Translations under genes and position numbers: made by a program
The notes under the pieces: generated by a model
Seen by the model: the letters and a program-made list of their open reading frames with translations, nothing else
Database searches by the model: none
What the model was told of the DNA's origin: nothing
Shown here: positions 6,085-18,799 of the stretch, piece by piece
Position numbering within the stretch: position 1 is the first letter of the stretch
How the letters are laid out: each line of letters begins with the position of its first letter
From: Coriobacteriia bacterium
GTDB taxonomy: Bacteria; Actinomycetota; Coriobacteriia; Anaerosomatales; JAHIQC01
Direction of reading: 5' to 3'
NCBI GenBank assembly: GCA_030653635.1
Contig: JAURYZ010000124.1
Coordinates: 1 to 20,753 of the forward strand
Length of the DNA stretch: 20,753 nt

Positions 6085-8607
6085 CTACGGGGCGCGCAGT
6101 GCTGCGCCGATCAACATCTCCGTGTCGTATGACAGCGCCTTCGCTCCGCCAAATAGGTCCATCCCCAAGACTTCGGATCGCCTAGCGACAAGCCAAGGGA
6201 ACGCCCCGGTGTCGTTGGGATCGCTCAGTACAAGCGCCGAGCGACTGCGCGCAAGCATGGGGCCTGCCGCAAGTGCATCGGGAAATGCGATGCCGGTGGC
6301 AAATCCAACTCGGGAGTCCTGAAGCGTACCTGTTGAGTAGCCCCACTCGGCGATCGCTCGCGACGTGGCGTATCTATCCGCGCCCCACACTCGCGTGGGT
6401 TCAGGCAGTTCAGTTTGGACAGATGCGAAGATCGCCTGCGTCCCGCCGACGATCAGCGACTTGCGGGACCCCAAGCTGGTAATGGCATTTGCTGTGGGCC
6501 AAGGCAGACCCTCAGGGGCGGTCAGCAAAATCGGCCATCCGGAAGCGGCCGCCAAGGGGGCTACTGACAAAGCGTCGGGGTAGTTGCTACCCGATGAGAT
6601 TACGATGCGTTCCGGGGCGACCCCACCGTTTAGGGACTTCACTCGACCGGCGATGATCGCGGCGGTCGAATAGCGATCCGCTCCGCCCATACGCTCGATG
6701 ACCGGGGAGCGAGGGTACTGAAGGCTTCTCAAGGTCGTCTCAACAGCCGCTGATATTGCCTGTGTTCCTCCTACGACGATGATCCTAGCGGGAGCCAGCC
6801 TCAGCAGTTCGTCGCGCGTTGCTGCCGGAAGCGAGCCTTGTCGCGTGAGCAGCAGTGGGCCCGACCCCGCCTTGGCAAGTACGCTTGCCGACAGACCGTC
6901 GGGCCAGTTCTGCCCTGAGGCGATCACAATCGTATTGACCGGGCCGGTAAAACTCGAGCGACTGATCGCCGCTGCGGTCTCATAGCGGTCGGTGCCTTGA
7001 TGCCGGCTTGCGTCGAGCGCCCGAATCGAGGGATCGGCTATCACCGACGTGGTGCTCATGGAAGCATCGAACCTGTCATCGGCGAACGCCCGCACCCAGA
7101 CCGTCTGAGTTCCTCCCGCGGGGAGCAGTACCCGTCCGCTGGTGGAGGTGCCTGAGTACTCGGGTCCGCCGAGGACCCCGTAGCGATAGCGGACGTTGGC
7201 TCCCTCGGCCGGCGACCAGCTCACGAGGGCCTGAAGTCCACCCTGCGGGCTTGCGGACACCGTAACGGGCAACTGCGATGGAATCGTGCTTGTCATCTCA
7301 CTGAAAGCGCTCAAAGCATCGAGCCTGCCCCAGCCGGTCTCTGAATCGAATCCAGGCGTGTTGTAGGAGGCATCCGCGGTTGAGATGGCGATACGAGCCA
7401 TCTCGGTGGCGTTGAGACTTGGTACCATTGACCACAACGTAGCCAATGCACCTGCCACGAGTGGGGAGGCGAACGAGGTACCGCGCACGGTGTAGGTCGT
7501 GCCTGTGGGACCGGCGACCACAACTTGCTCACCCGGGGCGACCACATCAAGTTCGTCGCCGTATGAGGAAAAGATCGAGCGGGCACCGGTGTCTGGGTGT
7601 ATCGACCCGACGGCGAGCGCGCCCTCACATGCGGCGGGATACCAGACTCCGGGGTAGTACGAGCTACTCGACACGAGATCTGCGCCGTTCCCCGCTGCCG
7701 CTACCACGAGCATTCCCTTGGCCGCGCAGTAGTCCACGACTCCCTGCCACAAAGCGCGCGCCTGCGGATCTGGGGTGAAGCTGCCAGAGATGGTTGCAGG
7801 CTCGCCGAGTGATACGTTTGCCACCTTGACTCCGTCGTTGGCGGCCGCCATGAGTGCATTCATCGTATCGATTGACTCACCGTTGCCGGTCCGGTCCAGC
7901 GTCTTATACACACGGATAGTGCTCCGTGTGTATCCGAGTGAGCCGGCGACCGCATAGCCATTTCCGATTTGGGAGCCAAGTGCTGAGGCAACGCGCGTAC
8001 CGTGAAAGTAAGGGTAATAGTCATCCGTCGTATTGCCGTTGTTCGCGACGTAGTTGTGGACCGGCACGATGCGGCCCGAATCCTCCATCGCAGAGGCACT
8101 GACGCCCGAGTCGATGACCGCGACGGTGACGCCGGCTCGATCGGGCTCAAGGCTGAACTCCGAATCGCCGTACACGGCATCCCACACCGGTTCGACAGCG
8201 ATCGAATGAGGGAACAGGTCGTTAGGGCCCAAGACCTTGCGCTGAGTGCTGTACTTGGTGTCATTGGGAGGAACGGTTTCAAGTGCCTGGACTCGGCCGG
8301 CGGGAGCTGCCGCAGCCACTCCGGGCATGGATGTGAGCCTAGCCGCCAATGCGGAGGCGCTTATCCCATCCGGTACCGCTACCAAGGCCAACTCGGGCCG
8401 GCGTACGCTCACATCGTCGGGTGCGACACCTAGGCTAGCAAGTGCTGAGAAGTCCGAGGAGCTCATGAGTTGGTCCTTGTAAAGGACGATGACGCTGCGG
8501 GATTCCAGCGTCGAGCTTCTGGAACTGGCCAGTGTCGAATCTGCGACACCCGGTGTTGCGGATGCGAGCATGCAGACGATGATTGTGAACATGAGGGCGC
8601 GGCGCAT
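6085..8607 (-). CDS. Secreted subtilisin-like (S8) protease with three CWB2 cell-wall-binding repeats
   Basis: 840 residues from ATG 8607. Residues 1-22 form a signal peptide (RR, hydrophobic core, likely cleavage after GVA). Residues about 36-108 resemble a subtilase propeptide. The S8 catalytic domain spans about 140-435, with D166 (VAVIDSG), H202 (FHGTRVAS), oxyanion N307 (AAAGNG) and S378 (RGTSFASP), so all catalytic residues are present. C294 and C327 could form a disulfide. Residues about 445-525 look like a fibronectin-type beta domain. Three CWB2 repeats follow, each starting GTDRY/GADRY (from about 538, 641 and 742); the last is the most divergent at its C-terminal end. CWB2 modules bind anionic wall polymers, so the enzyme is probably surface-anchored and may process surface proteins or peptides. 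It is the only minus-strand gene here, convergent with the kinase gene and divergent from pyrR. Confidence 0.95.
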   Translation of the reverse strand: MRRALMFTIIVCMLASATPGVADSTLASSRSSTLESRSVIVLYKDQLMSSSDFSALASLGVAPDDVSVRRPELALVAVPDGISASALAARLTSMPGVAAAAPAGRVQALETVPPNDTKYSTQRKVLGPNDLFPHSIAVEPVWDAVYGDSEFSLEPDRAGVTVAVIDSGVSASAMEDSGRIVPVHNYVANNGNTTDDYYPYFHGTRVASALGSQIGNGYAVAGSLGYTRSTIRVYKTLDRTGNGESIDTMNALMAAANDGVKVANVSLGEPATISGSFTPDPQARALWQGVVDYCAAKGMLVVAAAGNGADLVSSSSYYPGVWYPAACEGALAVGSIHPDTGARSIFSSYGDELDVVAPGEQVVVAGPTGTTYTVRGTSFASPLVAGALATLWSMVPSLNATEMARIAISTADASYNTPGFDSETGWGRLDALSAFSEMTSTIPSQLPVTVSASPQGGLQALVSWSPAEGANVRYRYGVLGGPEYSGTSTSGRVLLPAGGTQTVWVRAFADDRFDASMSTTSVIADPSIRALDASRHQGTDRYETAAAISRSSFTGPVNTIVIASGQNWPDGLSASVLAKAGSGPLLLTRQGSLPAATRDELLRLAPARIIVVGGTQAISAAVETTLRSLQYPRSPVIERMGGADRYSTAAIIAGRVKSLNGGVAPERIVISSGSNYPDALSVAPLAAASGWPILLTAPEGLPWPTANAITSLGSRKSLIVGGTQAIFASVQTELPEPTRVWGADRYATSRAIAEWGYSTGTLQDSRVGFATGIAFPDALAAGPMLARSRSALVLSDPNDTGAFPWLVARRSEVLGMDLFGGAKALSYDTEMLIGAALRAP

Positions 8608-8612
8608 GGTTG

Positions 8613-8618
8613 CCTTCC
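8613..8618 (-). promoter_or_regulatory. Ribosome binding site of the protease gene
   Basis: Read on the minus strand, GGAAGG lies five bases before ATG 8607. It selects the start that puts a signal peptide at the N-terminus, rather than the in-frame ATG 8718, which would add 37 Gly/Pro-rich residues encoded partly by the homopolymer tract. Confidence 0.7.
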
Positions 8619-8638
8619 GTTGAATTGCGTACTTTTGG

Positions 8639-8644
8639 ATTGTA
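8639..8644 (-). promoter_or_regulatory. Candidate -10 element for the protease gene
   Basis: On the minus strand this reads TACAAT, 31 bases upstream of the start codon, giving a short leader of roughly 24 nt. No convincing -35 is seen at 17 bp spacing, so the promoter would be weak or activator-dependent. Confidence 0.35.
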
Positions 8645-8685
8645 ACGCCATACGCTTCGATGAGGTACGTCTGGCCGCCCGGGCG

Positions 8686-8706
8686 CCCCCCCCGGGGGGG
8701 GGGGGG
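8686..8706. repeat. C8G13 homopolymer tract
   Basis: Eight C residues directly followed by thirteen G residues, embedded in a CCCGGGCG...CTCCCCGG context. It lies between the divergent protease and pyr promoters, 20 bp upstream of the pyr -35 element. Such runs are prone to slippage in cells and to sequencing or assembly error, so its exact length is uncertain. Confidence 0.85.
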
Positions 8707-8725
8707 CTCCCCGGCCATGACACCC

Positions 8726-8754
8726 TTGGCACCAAAGCCCGGCGATGGTATCTT
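8726..8754 (+). promoter_or_regulatory. Promoter of the pyr operon
   Basis: TTGGCA (8726-8731) and TATCTT (8749-8754) are separated by exactly 17 bp, and the -10 is preceded by TGG, making it an extended -10 as well. The predicted start is near 8761, which places the PyrR-binding hairpin at the very 5' end of the transcript. Confidence 0.7.
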
Positions 8755-8762
8755 CTTTCAGA

Positions 8763-8794
8763 CCTTTAAACCCGGTCCCGTGAGGCCGGCAAGG
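8763..8794 (+). promoter_or_regulatory. PyrR-binding hairpin (anti-antiterminator) in the pyr leader
   Basis: Bases 8774-8787 (GGTCCCGTGAGGCC) match the known PyrR recognition consensus ARUCCNGNGAGGYU, except that the outer A-U pair is replaced by a compensating G-C pair. The upper stem is CCGG 8772-8775 with 8786-8789, then a bulged T8776 and CC/GG (8777-8778 with 8784-8785) closing a five-base loop. A purine-rich internal loop on the 5' side separates this from a lower stem CCTT/AAGG (8763-8766 with 8791-8794). The architecture is that of PyrR-binding loops described in Bacillus. UMP-bound PyrR would stabilise it. Confidence 0.88.
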
Positions 8795-8858
8795 AATCCA
8801 TACCGATTCGGAAGCCTCCACGCTTTTCGGCTCCACTCGATGTGCCTTCTTGCCGACC
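8784..8858 (+). promoter_or_regulatory. Antiterminator arms of the pyr attenuator
   Basis: Bases 8784-8795 can pair with 8847-8858: ten Watson-Crick pairs, one G-U and one mismatch, including an uninterrupted CGGCAAG/CTTGCCG core. The left arm overlaps the 3' side of the PyrR-binding hairpin and the right arm overlaps the 5' side of the terminator. The three structures are therefore mutually exclusive, as required for PyrR attenuation. Confidence 0.82.
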
Positions 8859-8877
8859 GCAGGAAGGCTCTTTTGTT
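8844..8877 (+). terminator. Regulated intrinsic terminator of the pyr leader
   Basis: A 10-bp stem (8844-8853 with 8859-8868, one G-U pair) with a five-base loop CGACC is followed by TCTTTTGTT. It ends just before the pyrR ribosome site GGGAGG (8881-8886). It would form when PyrR holds the upstream hairpin closed, ending transcription before pyrR. Confidence 0.9.
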
Positions 8878-8881
8878 CTAG

Positions 8882-10365
<1,484 letters not shown>

Positions 10366-10382
<17 letters not shown>

Positions 10383-11661
10383 GGGAGGTCGGATCGTCGA
10401 CCCACAGACTGGCCTTGATGCTGTGCTCGACATGGTGATCCGTGACGGCTGCATCGTTGAGATCGGCGAGGATCTTGAGATACCCAAGGGTACTGTCATC
10501 GAGTGCGGCGAGAAAATCGTGGTCCCTGGACTCGTGGATATTCACACGCACCTGCGTGAGCCAGGCCGTGAAGACAAGGAAACCATCCAGAGCGGTGCGA
10601 GGGCGGCGGCGCATGGCGGGTATACCGCTGTGTGCGCGATGCCCAATACCGACCCGATCAGCGAGACGGGCTCACACATCCGCTTCATCGTGGAGCGCGC
10701 CGCCGAGCGTGCAATCGTGCGAGTGCATCCGATTGGCGCATGTACCACCGGCCAGTCCGGTTCCGCGCTGGCTGAGATCGGTGACATGGTTCTCGCGGGG
10801 GCTGTCGCGATATCGGACGACGGTCGTGGCGTCCAAAGCGCCGGCATGATGCGACTGGTGATGGATTACGCCAAGCAGTTCGGAATCACAGTCATCAGCC
10901 ACTGCGAGGACGAGTCGCTCGTCTCCAAGGGCGTTGTCAACGAAGGCGTTGTGAGCACGCGACTGGGTCTGGCTGGTTGGCCTTCAGCCGCCGAGGAGAT
11001 CGCGGTGGCTCGCGACATCGCGCTAGCTGAGCTCACCGGGTGCCGTTTGCACCTGGCACATCTGTCCACCGCAGGCAGCGTCGAGTTGGTGCGAGCCGCC
11101 AAGGCCCGTGGCACCGCGATCACGGCGGAGGTCACGCCGCACCATTTGTTCCTGGATGAGGACGCGATCACTCGCACCTACGACACGAACCTCAAAATGA
11201 ACCCGCCATTGCGCACGGCTGCGGACCGCGATGCGCTTGTAGCCGGGCTCATGGATGGCACTATCGACTGTATCGCGACCGATCACGCCCCCCATGCGCC
11301 GCATGACAAAGCACTTGAGTTCGAGTTGGCACCGTTCGGTACGACGGGACTTGAGACGGCCCTGTCGCTTGTCATCACGCATCTGATAGAGCCGGGCCAT
11401 TTGGATTGGTCCGCGCTCGTGTGCACCATGGCCGTCGCGCCTCGCGAAGCGATTGGGCTTGCGCCTGTTCGCTTCGAGGCCGGTGCAGTCGCCGACATCA
11501 CGATCATCGATCCTGAGGCGCGTGTGGAGGTCACACGCGAGTTCTTCGAGAGCAAATCATCCAACTCGGCGTTCCTCGGAGGTAAACTCCTCGGCAAGGC
11601 AACTGATGTCTTGGTCGAGGGGCAGTTCGCCCTTCGCAACGGAAAGGTGGTCGATCGATGA
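10366..11661 (+). CDS. pyrC: Dihydroorotase, class I
   Basis: 431 residues from GTG 10366. A cytoplasmic metal hydrolase that cyclises carbamoylaspartate to dihydroorotate. The metal and active-site residues fall at H60 and H62 (DIHTHLREPG), D152 (SDDGRGVQS), H179 (VISHCEDES), H232 (LAHLSTAGS) and D306 (ATDHAPHAPHDK). This matches the pattern of bacterial class I enzymes such as that of Aquifex, where a non-carboxylated site uses an Asp between the metals. It overlaps pyrB by 17 nt and carA by an ATGA junction, so translation is tightly coupled. In some bacteria this class associates with PyrB; the adjacent genes make that plausible but it is not shown here. Confidence 0.97.
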
Positions 11662-12914
11662 CGCGAGCACGCGCCATCCTGGCACTCGAAGACGGGACCG
11701 TGTTTAACGGTTTCGCGTGCGGTGCCCAAGGTGAGGCCACGGGCGAGATCTGCTTTAACACCTCGCTGTCTGGATATCAGGAGGTTCTGACCGACCCGAG
11801 CTATGCAGGTCAGATCGTCACGATGACCATGCCGCATATCGGCAACTACGGTGTCAACGGCGCGGACATGGAGTCACGTGGGGTGTTCGCGCGCGGCTTC
11901 GTGGTGCGCGAGATGTGCACGACGCCGAGCAATTGGCGCGCCGAGGAGTCTCTACCCGAGTTCTTGTGCCGACATGGCGTGGTCGCGATCGAGGGTGTCG
12001 ACACGCGACAGCTTACGCGCCATATTCGTGAGGCCGGTGCGATGCGCGCGATCATCTCGACGACGGACCTGATCCACGAATCGCTCGTGGCCAAGGCGAG
12101 AGTGTCGGCTCCGCTAACTGGACGCGATTTGGTCGCCGAGGTCGCAATCACCGATGTATTTCGCTGGGGTGACGCCGGGCCGGAGGGCAGCGTTCCGGTC
12201 GACACGGGCATACTCCCCGTGAACCCGCGTTATCACGTGGTGGCTATGGACTCGGGAATCAAGTACAACATCCTTCGCCAACTGGCCGAGGCCGGCTGCG
12301 AAGTGACCGTGGTTCCGCCCACGACTTCGGCTGCCGAAGTCTTGGCGCTTGAGCCCGACGGTGTCTTTCTGGCCAACGGTCCTGGCGATCCGACAGCGGT
12401 CGAGTACCTCTACGGCACGCTTCGCGAGCTACTGGGCGCCAAGCCGCTCTTTGGCATATGTCTGGGTCACCAGATGTTGTCGCTGGCGGTTGGGTGCGAC
12501 ACCTACAAGCTCAAGTACGGGCATCGCGGCGGGAACCAGCCGGTCAAGAACCTGCTCACCGGTCGCGTCGAGATTACCAGCCAGAATCATGGCTTTTGCG
12601 TGGACTTCGGCTCGATAGGCAAGCTTGTGGTGGCCGAAAGCGGCGGGCTTTCCCACGACGCGAACGATCTTGCCGCTTGGTCGTTGGCCGGCGTGGCTCC
12701 GGTGGTCAACTCCGAACGCTTCGGTCGCATCCAGCTGACTCACATCAACCTAAACGACATGACCACCGAAGGAATCCGGCTGCTCGACACGCCGGCCTTC
12801 TCGGTGCAGTACCACCCTGAGGCCGCTCCCGGGCCGCATGACTCGCGCTATTTGTTCGGTGCGTTCACGCGACTGATGGACGGCGAACCCGATTACTTGT
12901 CGTCGATCGAGTAG
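11658..12914 (+). CDS. carA: Carbamoyl phosphate synthetase small (glutaminase) subunit
   Basis: 418 residues, longer than the usual 355-385. It hydrolyses glutamine and passes ammonia to CarB. The N-terminal CarA domain spans about 1-150. The class I amidotransferase domain has nucleophile C268 (GICLGHQM) and partners H386 and E388 (YHPEAAPGPHDS). Two places account for the extra length: a linker around 168-192 and an inserted segment of roughly 35-40 residues (about 317-356), between NHGFCVD and the conserved THINLND. The insert is in frame and of ordinary composition. The start ATG overlaps the pyrC stop (ATGA), with GGAAAGGTGG about seven bases upstream. Unusually, carB does not follow directly: a stress-protein gene lies between. 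Confidence 0.97.
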   Translation: MTRARAILALEDGTVFNGFACGAQGEATGEICFNTSLSGYQEVLTDPSYAGQIVTMTMPHIGNYGVNGADMESRGVFARGFVVREMCTTPSNWRAEESLPEFLCRHGVVAIEGVDTRQLTRHIREAGAMRAIISTTDLIHESLVAKARVSAPLTGRDLVAEVAITDVFRWGDAGPEGSVPVDTGILPVNPRYHVVAMDSGIKYNILRQLAEAGCEVTVVPPTTSAAEVLALEPDGVFLANGPGDPTAVEYLYGTLRELLGAKPLFGICLGHQMLSLAVGCDTYKLKYGHRGGNQPVKNLLTGRVEITSQNHGFCVDFGSIGKLVVAESGGLSHDANDLAAWSLAGVAPVVNSERFGRIQLTHINLNDMTTEGIRLLDTPAFSVQYHPEAAPGPHDSRYLFGAFTRLMDGEPDYLSSIE

Positions 12915-12922
12915 GGGGCACG

Positions 12923-13768
12923 ATGCTTCGAAGTGTGATGATTGCGGCGGACTTCACGCCCGAGAGCACGTTGATCCTTCGCTTCGCCGAAGGCCTTCCC
13001 GCTCTCGGGGTCAAACGCGTGGTTCTCGGCCATGTGCTTCAAGCCAGTGGCCTGGAAGGTCCCGTGATAGCCGCCAAGGTCGACAAGGCCTGTGACGACA
13101 TGCGCGCGCTCACAGGGCGCTTGGTTGAGGCTGGCTTGGACGTTGAGACCCGAGTCGGCACCGGTGACCCCGCTCAAGGGCTGCTGGCGTTAGCGACAGA
13201 GAGCTATGTGGCTGCCGTCGTATGTGGAACTCATGGCAGGGGCATCATCTCAAAGCTCATCTCGGGTTCAGTCGCCGAGGAGATCGCGGTCGAGGCCAAC
13301 GTGCCCACGATGCTCGTGAGGTTCGATCTGCTGCGCACGCGTGAGGAGCCCTCGAGCTTCGCCCGCGATTTCGGCAAACAGGTTCTGCTGCCCATCGACT
13401 TCTCGTCGTCATCGACCCGCGCGCTCATGTCGGTGCTCGAGCTTCCCCAGGGCTGCGTCGGGATGCTCTACCTCATGCACGTGCTCGATCCCGGGCTACA
13501 CGGCGGACCGCTGGAGCGCGCCCGCGAGGGTGCCGGTTTCCAGCTCGACAACCTGCGAAAGATCGCTGAGGACGCCGGAGTACAGGCTCGCTGCGTGGTC
13601 AAACAGGGCCCCGCGCTGCGCAGCATCTTGCAAGAGGCCAATGAGCGTCGCGTGACCGGCATTGTTGTGGGTACGCGCGGTCAAAATCCGCTGCAGGAGG
13701 CCGTTCTTGGTTCGACATCCATGGCCATCGTGAGACAGGCCAGCGCGCCCGTACTGATCGTCCCCTAA
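12923..13768 (+). CDS. Tandem universal stress protein (two UspA domains)
   Basis: 281 residues with two UspA folds, about 1-135 and 152-281. Both carry an intact ATP-binding signature G-X2-G-X9-G-(S/T): G102/G105/G115-S116 and G250/G253/G263-S264. Both domains are therefore predicted to bind ATP or a related nucleotide. Such proteins are cytoplasmic and often bind ATP, AMP or cAMP; their partners are usually unknown. The start ATG follows AGGGGG and is 8 nt after the carA stop. 31 nt with AAGGAG separate it from carB, so it is embedded in the operon and should be controlled by the PyrR attenuator. A role linked to ATP or pyrimidine state is inference from position only. Confidence 0.93.
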   Translation: MLRSVMIAADFTPESTLILRFAEGLPALGVKRVVLGHVLQASGLEGPVIAAKVDKACDDMRALTGRLVEAGLDVETRVGTGDPAQGLLALATESYVAAVVCGTHGRGIISKLISGSVAEEIAVEANVPTMLVRFDLLRTREEPSSFARDFGKQVLLPIDFSSSSTRALMSVLELPQGCVGMLYLMHVLDPGLHGGPLERAREGAGFQLDNLRKIAEDAGVQARCVVKQGPALRSILQEANERRVTGIVVGTRGQNPLQEAVLGSTSMAIVRQASAPVLIVP

Positions 13769-13799
13769 AGACACATCCACCGACGCGATAAGGAGCCAT

Positions 13800-17020
<3,221 letters not shown>

Positions 17021-17021
<1 letters not shown>

Positions 17022-17845
17022 TGTGCGAACAGGCTGACACTCCCGCGTCGCGGCCGGCTCTTGAGCGCGTGCGCGTGCTCGGTAACGAGCGCATCGCACC
17101 CGGAGTCGGGATCCTGACGCTTCATGCACCGCGCTGCGCCTCCGAGGTCAGACCCGGGCAGTTCGTGCATCTTCGTGTTGCCGAGGGTCGGGATTTCATC
17201 CTGCGACGCCCATTTTCCGTGCATCGAGCTCAGGACGGCGCGCTCGAGATCCTTTATCAGGTGCTCGGGTCAGGAACACGCGCGATCTCGCTTCTCGAGC
17301 GGGAGCAGGTGCTCGACCTGGTTGGCCCGCTTGGTCGCGGCTGGAGCGCTCCTGCGGGCCTCGCGCACGCTTTGATCGTGACCGGCGGTCTGGGTGCCGC
17401 ACCTCTGGGCATGCTTGCCGAGGAACTGGCGGCGGCCGGCGTGGCTGTCACTGTGGCCATGGGTGCACCGACCCAGGAGCGTCTAGTGGCTCGCGGACTC
17501 TATGAGGCCGTCGCGCGTCGTGTGGTACTGGCGACCGATGACGGATCGGCGGGAGAGCGCGGGTTTGTGACGGCTCCGGTGCAGCGCTTGTTGGCTGAAG
17601 GCAGTTTCGATCAGATGTACGTGTGCGGACCGGAGGTCATGCAACGCCTCGTCGCGGGTATGGCGAAAGAGGCCAGTGTGCCTTGCCAAGTTTCGCTCGA
17701 GAGACTCATGGCATGTGGTATCGGTGCGTGCCTTTCGTGTGTGGTTAGCACGCGCGACGGGCTCAAGCGTGCGTGCGTCGAAGGTCCGGTATTCAACGCC
17801 GAGGACGTCCTTTGGGACTCCTCGGAAGTTCCACCGAAGCATTAG
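17021..17845 (+). CDS. pyrK: Dihydroorotate dehydrogenase electron-transfer subunit
   Basis: 274 residues. An FAD and [2Fe-2S] protein that lets class 1B PyrD reduce NAD+. The N-terminal FAD-binding barrel has RRPFS (R62-S66); the NAD-binding part has TGGLGAAPL (121-129) and YVCGPEVM (200-207). The cluster ligands are C232, C237, C240 and C252 in CGIGACLSC plus [10 protein letters not shown]. The gap between the last two cysteines (11 residues) is a little shorter than in Bacillus or Lactococcus PyrK. The start GTG overlaps the carB stop by one base and lacks a clear ribosome site, so coupling is likely. The pairing with the following pyrD implies NAD-linked pyrimidine synthesis rather than a quinone-linked enzyme. 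Confidence 0.96.
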
Positions 17846-17853
17846 GGGGAGGG
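17845..17853 (+). promoter_or_regulatory. Ribosome binding site deciding the pyrD start
   Basis: GGGGGAGGG lies five bases before GTG 17859 and 17 before ATG 17871. It favours GTG 17859 as the start. The longer frame back to 17676 lies within pyrK and has no dehydrogenase character. Confidence 0.75.
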
Positions 17854-17858
17854 TCGCT

Positions 17859-18782
17859 GTGAACCTCGACATGAGCGTGAGATTCGGCTCCCTAGAGCTC
17901 AAGAACCCGGTGGTCACGGCCTCAGGAACGTTCGCAAGCGGGCGCGAGTTCGCGGACTTTGTCGATTTGCAGCGGCTCGGTGCCATCGTGACCAAGGGAG
18001 TCTCACTTGAGCCTTGGGCCGGTAACGCGAGCCCCCGGATCGCGGAGACCGCGAGTGGGATGCTCAACTCCATCGGCTTGCAGAACCCGGGTGTTGAGGC
18101 ATTCATTGCAAAAGACCTTGCGTGGCTGTCTGAGCACGCGCCCAGGCTGCCGGTGATCGTGAACGTAAGTGGTCACTCGGCTAACGAATACGCGAGCGTC
18201 ATCGAGCGACTCGAGCGCGAGAGCTCGGTGGCCGCCTATGAGGTCAACATATCGTGTCCCAACGTCGATGCCGGAGGCATGGTGTTCGGCACTAGCTGCC
18301 TTGGTGCGGCAGAAGTTACAGCGGCATGCCGCAAACTGACCACACGCCCGCTGATCGTGAAGCTTACTCCCAACGTCACCGACATCGTCGAGATCGCCCG
18401 CAGTGTCGAAGCGGCAGGTGCAGACGGGGTATCGCTCATCAACACGCTTCTGGGGATGTCGATCGATGCTGCCACGCGCAGACCACGCCTCGCGCGGGTC
18501 GTGGGCGGGCTTTCGGGTCCTGCTATCAAACCTGTCGCGCTGCGCATGGTCTGGCAGGTCTCCTCGGCGCTGGAGATTCCTGTCTTGGGGATGGGTGGCA
18601 TCATGACCGGCGAGGATGCGGTCGAGTTCCTGCTGGCCGGTGCGACCGCAGTGGCCGTGGGGACCGCGAGCTTCGTGGATCCGACGGCGACCATGCGCGT
18701 GATCGACGGCATCGCCGAGTACTGCCACGCGAACAACATCGAGCGCGTCTCTGATCTGTCCGGCGCGCTCATCGAGTCGTAA
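17859..18782 (+). CDS. pyrD: Dihydroorotate dehydrogenase class 1B catalytic subunit
   Basis: 307 residues from GTG 17859. An FMN-containing TIM-barrel enzyme that oxidises dihydroorotate to orotate; in class 1B it works as a heterotetramer with PyrK. The active-site segment is [12 protein letters not shown] with N130, catalytic-base C133 and N135. The cysteine, rather than serine, marks class 1. Other FMN/substrate motifs are ASGTF (21-25), SIGLQNPG (71-78), IVKLTPN and the C-terminal GMGGI and AVAVGTA. It lies 13 nt after pyrK. It is followed 17 nt later by a gene with no known place in the pathway. Confidence 0.97.
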   Translation: MNLDMSVRFGSLELKNPVVTASGTFASGREFADFVDLQRLGAIVTKGVSLEPWAGNASPRIAETASGMLNSIGLQNPGVEAFIAKDLAWLSEHAPRLPVIVNVSGHSANEYASVIERLERESSVAAYEVNISCPNVDAGGMVFGTSCLGAAEVTAACRKLTTRPLIVKLTPNVTDIVEIARSVEAAGADGVSLINTLLGMSIDAATRRPRLARVVGGLSGPAIKPVALRMVWQVSSALEIPVLGMGGIMTGEDAVEFLLAGATAVAVGTASFVDPTATMRVIDGIAEYCHANNIERVSDLSGALIES

Positions 18783-18787
18783 ACGAC

Positions 18788-18794
18788 AAGGGAG
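18788..18794 (+). promoter_or_regulatory. Ribosome binding site supporting a TTG start
   Basis: AAGGGAG lies five bases before TTG 18800. No ATG or GTG in frame occurs before the membrane segment, so this site makes TTG the best supported start of the propeller-like protein. Confidence 0.65.
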
Positions 18795-18799
18795 CTGAG

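Noticed and set aside
6097..6120. Possible bidirectional terminator near the kinase/protease convergence (GGCGC...GCGCC)
   Set aside because: The stem is only five pairs or needs a two-base loop, it lies in protease coding sequence, and no T-run follows on either strand.
8608..8718. N-terminal extension of the protease from ATG 8718
   Set aside because: It would place 37 Gly/Pro-rich residues before the signal peptide and read through the C8G13 tract. ATG 8607 has its own ribosome site and a proper signal peptide.
17676..17858. Upstream extension of pyrD inside pyrK
   Set aside because: The extra residues are a shadow of the pyrK iron-sulfur region. GTG 17859 has a strong GGGGGAGGG site.
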